A DNA stretch of 11,630 nt from Clostridia bacterium (lineage in GTDB: Bacteria; Bacillota_A; Clostridia; Christensenellales; Aristaeellaceae), in the NCBI GenBank assembly GCA_017481185.1, contig JAFUPO010000344.1, positions 1 to 11,630 on the forward strand. The letters are read 5' to 3'. Each line of letters opens with the position of its first letter. Position 1 is the first letter of the stretch. Below are positions 5,552-11,630 of this stretch, in pieces. A model generated the notes under the pieces. It did not search any database, had not been told where the DNA came from, and saw nothing but the letters and a program-made list of their open reading frames with translations. A program made the position numbers and the translations under genes.

Positions 5552-6919
5552 TTACAGGAAGATTGCCAGGATCATAAGCTCCACAAAGCCCACGGCCCAG
5601 GCCACGGTAGAGGTTACGGACCAGTTACGAATCTGCTCCTTGGTGTCTGTGAAGCCCATCAGGTTGTTGACCACCCAGAAGTAGCTGTCGTTAAAGTAAG
5701 AGAAGAACAAAGAGCCAATGTAGGCGGCAAAAGCGCCCAGCATCATATTGGCCCCGGCAGCTGCCAGGATGGGCGCGCAGATGCCAGCGGAGGTGACCAT
5801 GGCTACCGTGCCGCTGCCCTGCACAAAGCGCACCAGGGTGGCGATGATAAAGGGCAGGATAATGATGGGGATGGGGGTCTGAGCCAGCAGCTCCGCCACA
5901 TAAGTGCCGGTGCCGCTGTCCTTAAGGATCTGCCCCAGGGCCCCGCCGCCGCCAGTGACCAGGATGATGATGCCAGCGGATTTGATACCTGCATCCATTT
6001 CTGCCAGCACGGTCTTGCGATCCAGCTTGCGGCCCAGCACAAAGATCGCCAGCAAAAGGCCGATAGCTACCGCCACGATGGGGGTGCCCAGAAAGGTGAT
6101 CGCCTGGCCAAAGCCGCTGGCAGCCCAGCCCAGGGCAGCAAACACGTTGTTAAAAAGGATCAGCACGATGGGGCACAAAAGGGGCAGAAAGCTTTCAAAG
6201 GCAGAGGGCAGGGGCTGGGAGGGGGTCATCACGTCAGCTTCCGCCAACACCTCCGCCTCCGCCGGGCGCACCCAGCCCTCGCCGGAGTCCGCCGGGAGCT
6301 GGTAGAGCCGCTTGCCCAGCCATTGGCAGTACAGGGTGGCTACGATCACCATGGGCAGAGAGATGAGGATGCCCCAGAGGATGAACCGGCCCACATCCAC
6401 ATTAAAAACGCCTGCCACGCCCAAGGGGCCGGGGGTGGGCGGCACCAGGGAATGGGTCACCACCAGGCCGGCAGCCAGGGGGCCTGCAATGGCCACGATG
6501 GAGCGGCGGGTTTTGCGAGAAATGGCCTTGGCAATGGGGTTCACAATCACAAAGCCCGAATCGCAGAAAATGGGAATGGACACGATGAAGCCCGTCAGGG
6601 CCATGGCCCAGTGCTCCCGCTTTTTGCCAAAGAGCTTGATAAAGGTCAGGGCCATACGCTCGGCAGCGCCGGTCTTGTCAAAAATTTGACCCATCATCAC
6701 GCCGAAGCCGATGATGATGCCAATGCTGCCCAGGGTGCCGCCAAAGCCAGAAATGATGGAGGCAGGCACGTCGGCAGGGGCCATCCCTCCCAGGAGGCCG
6801 ATAACGATGGCCGCCACGATCAGCCCCAGAAAGGCATGAACCTTGGTTTTGAGGATCATGAGAATCAGCAGCACAATACCGATGAACAGGGCCAGCAGCA
6901 TCTGAGTTCCGGGCGACAT
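5552..6919 (-). CDS. GntP-family sugar-acid:H+ symporter
   Basis: This is a 455-residue polytopic permease of the gluconate:H+ symporter (GntP) family, importing a sugar acid across the cytoplasmic membrane. Family sequence is seen throughout: an N-terminal helix pair (LLALFIGIVLLILMILKTKVHAFLGLIVAA), FGVMMGQIFDKTGAAERMA near residue 73, IPIFCDSGFVIVNPIAKAISRKT near 115, the Pro-rich HSLVPPTPGPLGVAG near 156, and GSGTVAMVTSAG in the C-terminal half. Length matches the family (about 440-460). The start has AAAGGAG upstream on the minus strand. It is the last gene of a dtnK-pdxA2-permease operon, 69 bases after pdxA2 with no clear terminator or promoter between. The substrate is therefore inferred to be D-threonate, D-erythronate or a related four-carbon acid rather than gluconate. 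Confidence 0.93.
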   Translation of the reverse strand: MSPGTQMLLALFIGIVLLILMILKTKVHAFLGLIVAAIVIGLLGGMAPADVPASIISGFGGTLGSIGIIIGFGVMMGQIFDKTGAAERMALTFIKLFGKKREHWAMALTGFIVSIPIFCDSGFVIVNPIAKAISRKTRRSIVAIAGPLAAGLVVTHSLVPPTPGPLGVAGVFNVDVGRFILWGILISLPMVIVATLYCQWLGKRLYQLPADSGEGWVRPAEAEVLAEADVMTPSQPLPSAFESFLPLLCPIVLILFNNVFAALGWAASGFGQAITFLGTPIVAVAIGLLLAIFVLGRKLDRKTVLAEMDAGIKSAGIIILVTGGGGALGQILKDSGTGTYVAELLAQTPIPIIILPFIIATLVRFVQGSGTVAMVTSAGICAPILAAAGANMMLGAFAAYIGSLFFSYFNDSYFWVVNNLMGFTDTKEQIRNWSVTSTVAWAVGFVELMILAIFL

Positions 6920-6988
6920 AGCAGTGCTCCTTTCTATCCTTAAACTTTTATGGGGGAACCTTTTATAAAAATCTTAGCGTAAAGGCTT

Positions 6989-7987
6989 TTAGTGCTTCTT
7001 AAAGTACGGCGCATAGGCGACGGCCAGGCGCAGGGCCTCCGCCATGCTGACGGCGCTGGCCTTGCCCTGCCAGGCAATGTCAAAGGCCGTGCCATGATCC
7101 ACCGAGGTGCGCAGGATGGGCATCCCGCAGGTGATGGAAATGGTGCGTTCAAAGTCCAGGGTCTTGGTGGCGATGTGCCCCTGATCGTGATACAGGCTTA
7201 AAACGGCGGCGTACTTGCCCTGGAGGGCTTGGTGGAACACGCTGTCTGCGCTGACGGGGCCCTCCACGGGCACACCCTCTGCCTGGAGGGCTTTCACTGC
7301 CGGAACAATCGCATTCATTTCCTCCTCACCGAAAAGCCCGTGCTCGCCGCAGTGGGGGTTCAGCCCGGCTATGGCCATTACGCCCTCGGTGACGCCCAGG
7401 GTATGCAGAGCTTCCCAGCAGCGGGGAACGTAATCAACGATCCGTTCCTGGGTCACCTGGCGGCAGGCTTCTTTAAGGGCTAGGTGCCGGGTGAGAAAAA
7501 ACACCCGCAGGCCCCGCACCTCAAAGAGGGTCAGGGGATCCCGAGCGCCGGTAAGGGCGGCAAAGACCTCTGTGTGGCCAATGTAGGGCACCGCCCCCTC
7601 CTTAAAAGATTCCTTGTGGATGGGCGGGGTGCACACAGCGTCAGCCTCGCCGGCAAGGCATAGCTCAATGGCCTTTTGAATGTAGCGGAAGGCAGCCGCG
7701 CCGCACATCCCGCTGATCTGACCGGGCCGAAAGGCGCCCAGGTCAATGAGGTTTAGATCCATAAAGTTGACCGCGCCCAGCCGCGCCCGCCGTGCGGAGG
7801 CAATGGGGCGCAGGGTTACCGGCGGCATCCCCGGCAGGGCCGCAGCCTTGCGCAGGATTCCCCCATCCCCAATAACTACCCATCGGCCCAGGGAGCGGAT
7901 GGCCGGGTCTGCCAGGGCCTTGAGAACGATCTCCGGGCCAATGCCCGCCGCATCCCCCATGGGGATGGCAATGAGCGGTTTTTTCAT
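6989..7987 (-). CDS. pdxA2: PdxA2, 4-phospho-D-threonate/D-erythronate 3-dehydrogenase
   Basis: This 332-residue NAD-dependent dehydrogenase oxidises the C3 hydroxyl of a 4-phosphorylated tetronate; the product decarboxylates to dihydroxyacetone phosphate. The N-terminus [24 protein letters not shown] is the PdxA-family signature. The three metal-binding histidines appear in GHTEVF (H138), [10 protein letters not shown] (H212) and [11 protein letters not shown] (H267), and [12 protein letters not shown] closes the active site. The choice of PdxA2 over the vitamin B6 enzyme PdxA rests on the DUF1537 kinase directly upstream and the permease downstream, with no other pyridoxal genes. An open frame continues upstream to 8158, but the start at 7987 is right: the family N-terminus begins there, GGAGGGG precedes it, and the ATG overlaps the dtnK stop as TAATG, indicating translational coupling. 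Confidence 0.93.
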   Translation of the reverse strand: MKKPLIAIPMGDAAGIGPEIVLKALADPAIRSLGRWVVIGDGGILRKAAALPGMPPVTLRPIASARRARLGAVNFMDLNLIDLGAFRPGQISGMCGAAAFRYIQKAIELCLAGEADAVCTPPIHKESFKEGAVPYIGHTEVFAALTGARDPLTLFEVRGLRVFFLTRHLALKEACRQVTQERIVDYVPRCWEALHTLGVTEGVMAIAGLNPHCGEHGLFGEEEMNAIVPAVKALQAEGVPVEGPVSADSVFHQALQGKYAAVLSLYHDQGHIATKTLDFERTISITCGMPILRTSVDHGTAFDIAWQGKASAVSMAEALRLAVAYAPYFKKH

Positions 7988-9279
7988 TAGCAGCCGTCCC
8001 CTCCTTCCTGCAAATGATCTGCTAAATAGGTCACACAGGCGGTCATGGCGTTTTCCTCCCCCACCATGCCGCCCTTGGAAACAAAGTGCCGCCCATCCAG
8101 CCTGCCGCCCAGCACCCGGCCATAGCAGGCCAGGGGCAGCACCTGATTCAAAAGGCATAAGCCTGCTGTGCCTGCCCGGTCATGAATAGCGCAGGTGATG
8201 TCGCCGCCGGTGGAGTATAGGCCCCGGAAGCGCTCATCCGCCCCCATGACTGCCAGGGCTACCTGGGCAAAGCCATCGCTGATCCGCTGGGAAAGAAAGG
8301 GGTTTTCCTTGGGGATGGGCACCTGCCGGGCCGGATCAATGGAGGAGCCGATCACCGCTAGGCAGTCGTAATCTCCGGCAGCCTTGATCAGCGCCTGGGC
8401 AGCCCGGTCACATTCCTGTTCAAAACGATCCCGGCCAGCTACCAGCTGGGCCACGTCCAGCCGGGTCTCAAAAAGGGAAACGGAGCGGATAAGGTGTGCA
8501 GCTTGGCGGCGGGCCACATCGTTCACCGAGCCGATGGCGCACAGCACCTTGGCCCTGCGGGTTTTGGCTGGAACGGGCAGCATCTGCCTGAACCAGCAGG
8601 CGGTGAAGGGGCCCGGATCCATGGGCAGGATGGGGAGCTGCGAGGCTTTGGCAGCCAGGGCCAGCTGCTCTAAATCCTCCTGGCATACCCCGTCTGCAAC
8701 CACCAGCCGTGCCCCGGCAGCGTGGAAACTGCGCAGGGTTTGGGCCAGCTGCTCGGGGGCTTGTTTTAAATCGTCCAGGCATAGGCTGGCTACGGGCCGC
8801 TTGCTTTGGCGCTTGAGAATCAGCGCCGCCTGGGCGGTATCCATGGGGCAGGAAGGATCCCGGCCCGCCTCGGTGCGGTCCAGGGGCACGCCGCCAACCA
8901 GCAGCAGGCCGCCAACCAGTACGCGACCGCTCTGGGGATAACAGGGCGCGCACAGAGCCAAGGTATCATCGCCTAGGTGATCCAGCAGGGCATCAGCCTC
9001 CGCACCCAGGTTGCCGCGCAGGGTGGAGTCAATCCGCTTGGCATACAGGGCCTGGGGGTGCAGCCCTTGAAGGGCGGCGGTCACCGCCTGGTAGGCGGCG
9101 GGAGCTGGCAAGGCTCGGCTGTTGGTGGATAGCATCAGGCAGTCCCAGCCGTTGAGGGCGGAGCGCAGGGCAGGGTTCCAGAGGGTGCAGACCTTCAGGC
9201 CGTTTTGGCGCAGAAGGACGCCGGTGGCGTTGGCGCCGGTGAGATCGTCCGCCACCACATAGCATTTGGGCATAAGCAT
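7987..9279 (-). CDS. dtnK: DUF1537 four-carbon acid sugar kinase (D-threonate/D-erythronate kinase)
   Basis: This is a 430-residue ATP-dependent kinase that phosphorylates a tetronate at O4. The N-terminal substrate domain shows VVADDLTGANATG (residues 8-20) and AKRIDSTLRGNLGAE (80-94), the hallmark of DUF1537 proteins. The C-terminal nucleotide domain shows IGSSIDP (310-316), STGGD (356-360) and FVSKGGMVG (399-407). Experimental work on the family assigned the combination DUF1537 kinase + PdxA2 to D-threonate and D-erythronate catabolism; which of the two is used here cannot be read. Start choice: AAAGGAG at 9290-9284 serves the ATG at 9279 (four-base gap) or the ATG at 9273 (ten-base gap). 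The product differs by two residues. The open frame runs on to 9444 through the hairpin element, but that part lacks family sequence and is rejected. Confidence 0.9.
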   Translation of the reverse strand: MLMPKCYVVADDLTGANATGVLLRQNGLKVCTLWNPALRSALNGWDCLMLSTNSRALPAPAAYQAVTAALQGLHPQALYAKRIDSTLRGNLGAEADALLDHLGDDTLALCAPCYPQSGRVLVGGLLLVGGVPLDRTEAGRDPSCPMDTAQAALILKRQSKRPVASLCLDDLKQAPEQLAQTLRSFHAAGARLVVADGVCQEDLEQLALAAKASQLPILPMDPGPFTACWFRQMLPVPAKTRRAKVLCAIGSVNDVARRQAAHLIRSVSLFETRLDVAQLVAGRDRFEQECDRAAQALIKAAGDYDCLAVIGSSIDPARQVPIPKENPFLSQRISDGFAQVALAVMGADERFRGLYSTGGDITCAIHDRAGTAGLCLLNQVLPLACYGRVLGGRLDGRHFVSKGGMVGEENAMTACVTYLADHLQEGGDGC

Positions 9280-9328
9280 CGCTCTCCTTTGTGGTGGCAG
9301 TCTATGAGCAGGGAAAGGGGAAAAGACG

Positions 9329-9360
9329 AAAAAAACCAGAACCTCAAAGAAGTTCTGGTT
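9329..9360 (-). terminator. Minus-strand rho-independent terminator at the dtnK-side end of the element
   Basis: Read on the minus strand, AACCAGAACTTC and GAGGTTCTGGTT pair over 12 bp (one G-U) around a TTT loop, followed by seven T (9335-9329). The single mismatch is tolerated only in the minus-strand RNA, as a G-U pair. It would end transcription coming from the GNAT gene 50 bases before the dtnK start. Confidence 0.8.
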
Positions 9361-9576
9361 CAGACCGTTGATAAATCCCGCAACCGCAAGCCCATCGACC
9401 ATAAGGTCGGCGGGCTTGCTTGCTGTGTTGGCATCGACTGCCAATTTCGGTCATTTACGTGTGTGTAAACTCCCTCATTGGCAGCCTCGCCGCCTTGCCT
9501 TGCGGAATTTCTCCACGTCTGGCAGCGTGCCGACTTTGTCGACACGCTGAACCAGAACTTCAAAGAAGTTCTGGTT
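9334..9576. repeat. 243-bp hairpin-bounded non-coding element (candidate dispersed repeat or structured RNA)
   Basis: The element is bounded by near-identical 27-nt palindromes: 9334-9360 and 9550-9576, each with 12-bp arms and a 3-nt loop, differing at one base. Directly beside the right one lies another 27-nt hairpin with 12-bp arms and a 3-nt loop (9523-9549). Inside are a hairpin at 9386-9419 (8-bp GCAAGCCC stem plus inner CGACC stem) and a long one at 9438-9484 (CTGCCAAT with ATTGGCAG, plus an inner TTTAC/GTAAA stem). The short frames across it are not gene-like. It fills most of the 311-base gap between dtnK and the GNAT gene. No transposase and no target duplication are visible. It could be a MITE or REPIN-like repeat, or a structured leader RNA for dtnK; I cannot tell copy number from one window. 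Confidence 0.7.
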
Positions 9577-9590
9577 AGATCTGCTATTAT

Positions 9591-10463
9591 TTAAATAATG
9601 GGCGATCGGGGAGCGGCGATTATGGCAGAGCCGACCCCCCTAAGAGAGAGCGTCGCGCCGCCGGCGGGCAGGAGCACGGCGCGCTTTTTCTTTAGGGTAA
9701 TGGCGTCCCCCTCCCAGTACAGGAGAAGATTGTCATCGGAGAAGAGGATGCGGTAGGTATCCCGGGAGGGCAGGGGTATGGGGCCGTTAACCGCCAGAGT
9801 TTCCTGCACAAAGCTTTGGCTTTGGGCCAGGCGGCGCAGGGCCTCTCCCAGGGTTTCCTTTTGGCCGCCAGCCTGGATGAGCGCTTTGAGCTGATCACCG
9901 CCCCAGGGCTGGGCGCCGCTAAAGCGAAAGGTTGCATCCACTGCTATGGGCAGCAGCGGACAAGTGGAAACAACAGGCTTTTCAAAACAGAGGTAAGGGG
10001 AGGGCGCATCAAAAAACACCTGCCCCACCTGCTGCATACCGATGCGCTCATAAAGGGCGGCGGCTTTTTCATTGAGGATGCTGGTATCCAGGCGCAGGCA
10101 GTCGTGACCGGTGCGGGCAGCCTCCTCTAACACCCAGGTCATGGTTTGGCGGCCAACGCCCTTGCCCTGGGCGGCAGGGTTCACCACCAGGCGGTGCATA
10201 AAGGCCGGGCGGCAGCCGCAGCGCCAGGATACCTGGCTGTATTGGGGATCACAGTCCTCGGTAAGGGCCAGGCAGGAAAGGAGGCAGCCTGCCTCCTCCA
10301 TCACATAGAGGCGGCGCTTTTCGACATCCTCCTCCAGGATGGCCTCGTTGGGATAGCTGCCCCATTTCCATTGGTGCAGGCCGCGGGCCTTCATATCCTC
10401 AATGCCCTCAAGATACAGCTGAAAGATGGCCTCCAGATCCTGCTGGGTGGCGAGTCTCATCAT
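9591..10463 (-). CDS. GNAT N-acetyltransferase with a mannose-6-phosphate isomerase-like C-terminal extension
   Basis: The protein has 290 residues. Residues 1-163 are a GNAT domain: an N-terminal helix (QQDLEAIFQLYLEGIEDMKARG), the acetyl-CoA loop QGKGVG (99-104) after MHRLVVNP, and the motif B helix NEKAAALYERIGM (131-143). The acceptor is unknown. Residues about 165-290 are an addition. Its start, SGAQPWGGDQLKALI then TLGEAL, resembles the WGG/GE opening of class I mannose-6-phosphate isomerases. Its end, EGDAITLKKKRAVLLPAGGATLSLRG, resembles their C-terminal cupin (IPAG). The metal-binding middle is absent. The start has GAGGTG overlapping the stop codon of the ABC gene (gap 11 bases), so the two are coupled; a second ATG directly follows the first. 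The hairpin element begins 14 bases after its stop. Confidence 0.87.
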   Translation of the reverse strand: MMRLATQQDLEAIFQLYLEGIEDMKARGLHQWKWGSYPNEAILEEDVEKRRLYVMEEAGCLLSCLALTEDCDPQYSQVSWRCGCRPAFMHRLVVNPAAQGKGVGRQTMTWVLEEAARTGHDCLRLDTSILNEKAAALYERIGMQQVGQVFFDAPSPYLCFEKPVVSTCPLLPIAVDATFRFSGAQPWGGDQLKALIQAGGQKETLGEALRRLAQSQSFVQETLAVNGPIPLPSRDTYRILFSDDNLLLYWEGDAITLKKKRAVLLPAGGATLSLRGVGSAIIAAPRSPII

Positions 10464-10474
10464 ATGTTTTCACC

Positions 10475-11630
10475 TCAATCGGCAGTATACATATCGTAGA
10501 GCTGGTAGTATAGGCCCTTTTGAGCCATCAATTCCTGATGGGAGCCCTGCTCTTCCACGCCCTTATCGGTTAGCACCCAGATGGTATCCGCATTGCGGAT
10601 AGTGGTGAGCCGGTGGGCGATGGTGAAGGTGGTACGGCCCTTTTGCAATTCCTCCAAAGATTTTTGCACCAGCCGCTCCGATTCGTTATCCAGGGCGGAG
10701 GTGGCTTCATCCAAGATCAGGATGGGCGGATTTTTGAGAAAAACCCGGGCAATGGAGATCCGCTGCTTCTGGCCGCCGGAGAGGCGAACGCCCCGCTCGC
10801 CCACATAGGTGTCGTAGCCGTTGGGAAGCTGCTTGATAAACTCATGGGCGCCGGCCTGCCGGGCAGCCGCCTCCACCTCCTGGCGGGTGGCCTCAGGCTT
10901 GCCGTAGAGAATGTTTTCATACACGGTGCCGGAGAAGAGGTACACCTCCTGCTGCACCATGCCGATGTTGTCTCTCAAAGATTTGAGGGTAAAGGTCTTG
11001 ATGTCCTCCCCATCCAAGAGGATGCGGCCGTCGGTTACATCGTAAAAGCGGGGGATCAGGTTGCATAAGGTGGTTTTGCCGCCGCCGGAGGGGCCCACCA
11101 AGGCAATGGAGGAACCGGCTTTGACCGACAGATCCAGATGGGCCAATACCTGTTGGTCATCGTCACTGTAATGGAAGGACACGTTTTCAAAGGTGATATT
11201 CCCCTTCACCTCTTGGAGAGCCTTAGCGCCAGGCTCATCCTGGATTTCAATGGGCTCGTCCATGATCTCAAAAAACCGTTCCACGCCGGTCACGCCCCGG
11301 TGGAACTGCTCGGTAAACTCCACAATGCGGCGCACAGAGGTGAGCAGGGTGGAAACGTAAAGCAGGTAGGCCATGTAATCTGCCGGGGTGATGCCGCCGC
11401 CAGGGGCCTTGTCGCCGCCGATAATGAACAGCGCGCCCACGACCACCACCAGGATGTACATCAGGCCGTCAAAGGCCCGGGTGGTGGTATGAAAGCCAGC
11501 CATGGTGGCGTAATAATTCTTTTTTGATTTCAAAAAGCGCAGGTTGCCCTGGGCAAACTTTTTCTCCTCTACGGATTCGTTGGCAAAGGATTTGGCCACC
11601 CGGATCCCCAGGAGGCTATCCTCCACCTGA
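10475..11630 (-). CDS. ABC exporter, fused permease/ATPase, 5'-partial
   Basis: This is the C-terminal 384 codons of a type IV ABC exporter half-transporter; the N-terminal membrane helices lie beyond the right edge. The first visible residues (QVEDSLLGIRVAKSFANE) are the usual intracellular-loop segment after TM4, followed by two membrane helices near 54-70 and 84-99 (numbered from the GTG at 11626). The ATPase is complete: Walker A GPSGGGKT (178-185), Q-loop QQEVYLF (225-231), signature LSGGQ (283-287), Walker B ILILDEAT (302-309) and switch His338 (IAHRL). It should therefore work as a homodimer or with a partner half-transporter encoded upstream. The substrate (lipid, peptide or drug) cannot be told. 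Its TGA stop is embedded in the ribosome site of the downstream GNAT gene. Confidence 0.93.
   Translation of the reverse strand, partial: QVEDSLLGIRVAKSFANESVEEKKFAQGNLRFLKSKKNYYATMAGFHTTTRAFDGLMYILVVVVGALFIIGGDKAPGGGITPADYMAYLLYVSTLLTSVRRIVEFTEQFHRGVTGVERFFEIMDEPIEIQDEPGAKALQEVKGNITFENVSFHYSDDDQQVLAHLDLSVKAGSSIALVGPSGGGKTTLCNLIPRFYDVTDGRILLDGEDIKTFTLKSLRDNIGMVQQEVYLFSGTVYENILYGKPEATRQEVEAAARQAGAHEFIKQLPNGYDTYVGERGVRLSGGQKQRISIARVFLKNPPILILDEATSALDNESERLVQKSLEELQKGRTTFTIAHRLTTIRNADTIWVLTDKGVEEQGSHQELMAQKGLYYQLYDMYTAD

Noticed and set aside
7988..8158. N-terminal extension of PdxA2 upstream of 7987
   Set aside because: It overlaps the conserved C-terminus of dtnK, lacks family sequence, and the TAATG start has a good ribosome site.
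9280..9444. 55-residue N-terminal extension of dtnK
   Set aside because: It runs through the hairpin element and terminator. The DUF1537 N-terminus begins at 9279 or 9273 with a ribosome site just upstream.
9360..9563. Short open frames within the hairpin element
   Set aside because: They have no ribosome sites and low-complexity translations, and the inverted-repeat structure explains the sequence better.
9334..9576. CRISPR array from the repeated 27-nt sequence
   Set aside because: There are only two copies, 189 bases apart, with no regular spacers and no cas genes.

Overview
The window looks like chromosomal DNA from a GC-rich, probably gut-dwelling Clostridia (Oscillospiraceae/Ruminococcaceae-like Firmicutes). 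The reasons are strong AGGAGG-type ribosome sites, sigma-A-like promoters, U-tailed terminators, a GntP/PdxA2/DUF1537 acid-sugar operon and an XRE regulator of clostridial type. This placement is inference from gene content, not from a marker gene.

Region 1 (1-3600, + strand) holds two adjacent proton-conducting membrane subunits of the complex I NuoL/M/N - MrpA/D - membrane-bound hydrogenase superfamily. The first is cut by the window edge. It is also interrupted by an in-frame TAG (893-895) exactly where the conserved lysine of the HxxxHxxxK helix belongs. The second is intact and has a long C-terminal extension with three 24-residue tandem repeats. A strong terminator (3570-3599) closes this transcription unit.

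Region 2 (3596-4897, + strand) starts at an extended -10 promoter. It encodes two unrecognised single-pass membrane proteins with long coiled coils. The second is Ala/Glu/Lys-rich with an 11-residue (hendecad) repeat and an acidic Pro-rich tail. A terminator follows.

Region 3 (4914-5547, + strand) is a self-contained XRE-type regulator gene whose -35 box lies inside a perfect palindrome, a likely autoregulatory operator. The regulator carries two membrane segments and a DGPTSIY loop like the one in Na+-pumping decarboxylase beta subunits.

Region 4 (5552-9279, - strand) is an acid-sugar operon read as DUF1537 kinase (dtnK), then pdxA2, then a GntP permease. Together they would import a four-carbon sugar acid (D-threonate or D-erythronate), phosphorylate it, and oxidise and decarboxylate it to dihydroxyacetone phosphate. 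dtnK and pdxA2 overlap by one base (TAATG).

Region 5 (9334-9576) is a 243-bp non-coding element bounded by two nearly identical 27-nt hairpins. Inside it are several further hairpins and two mutually exclusive pairings. Its dtnK-side end is a textbook minus-strand terminator.

Region 6 (9591-11630, - strand) is an ABC exporter (5' end beyond the window) translationally coupled to a GNAT acetyltransferase. The acetyltransferase has a C-terminal extension resembling a condensed mannose-6-phosphate isomerase without its metal site.
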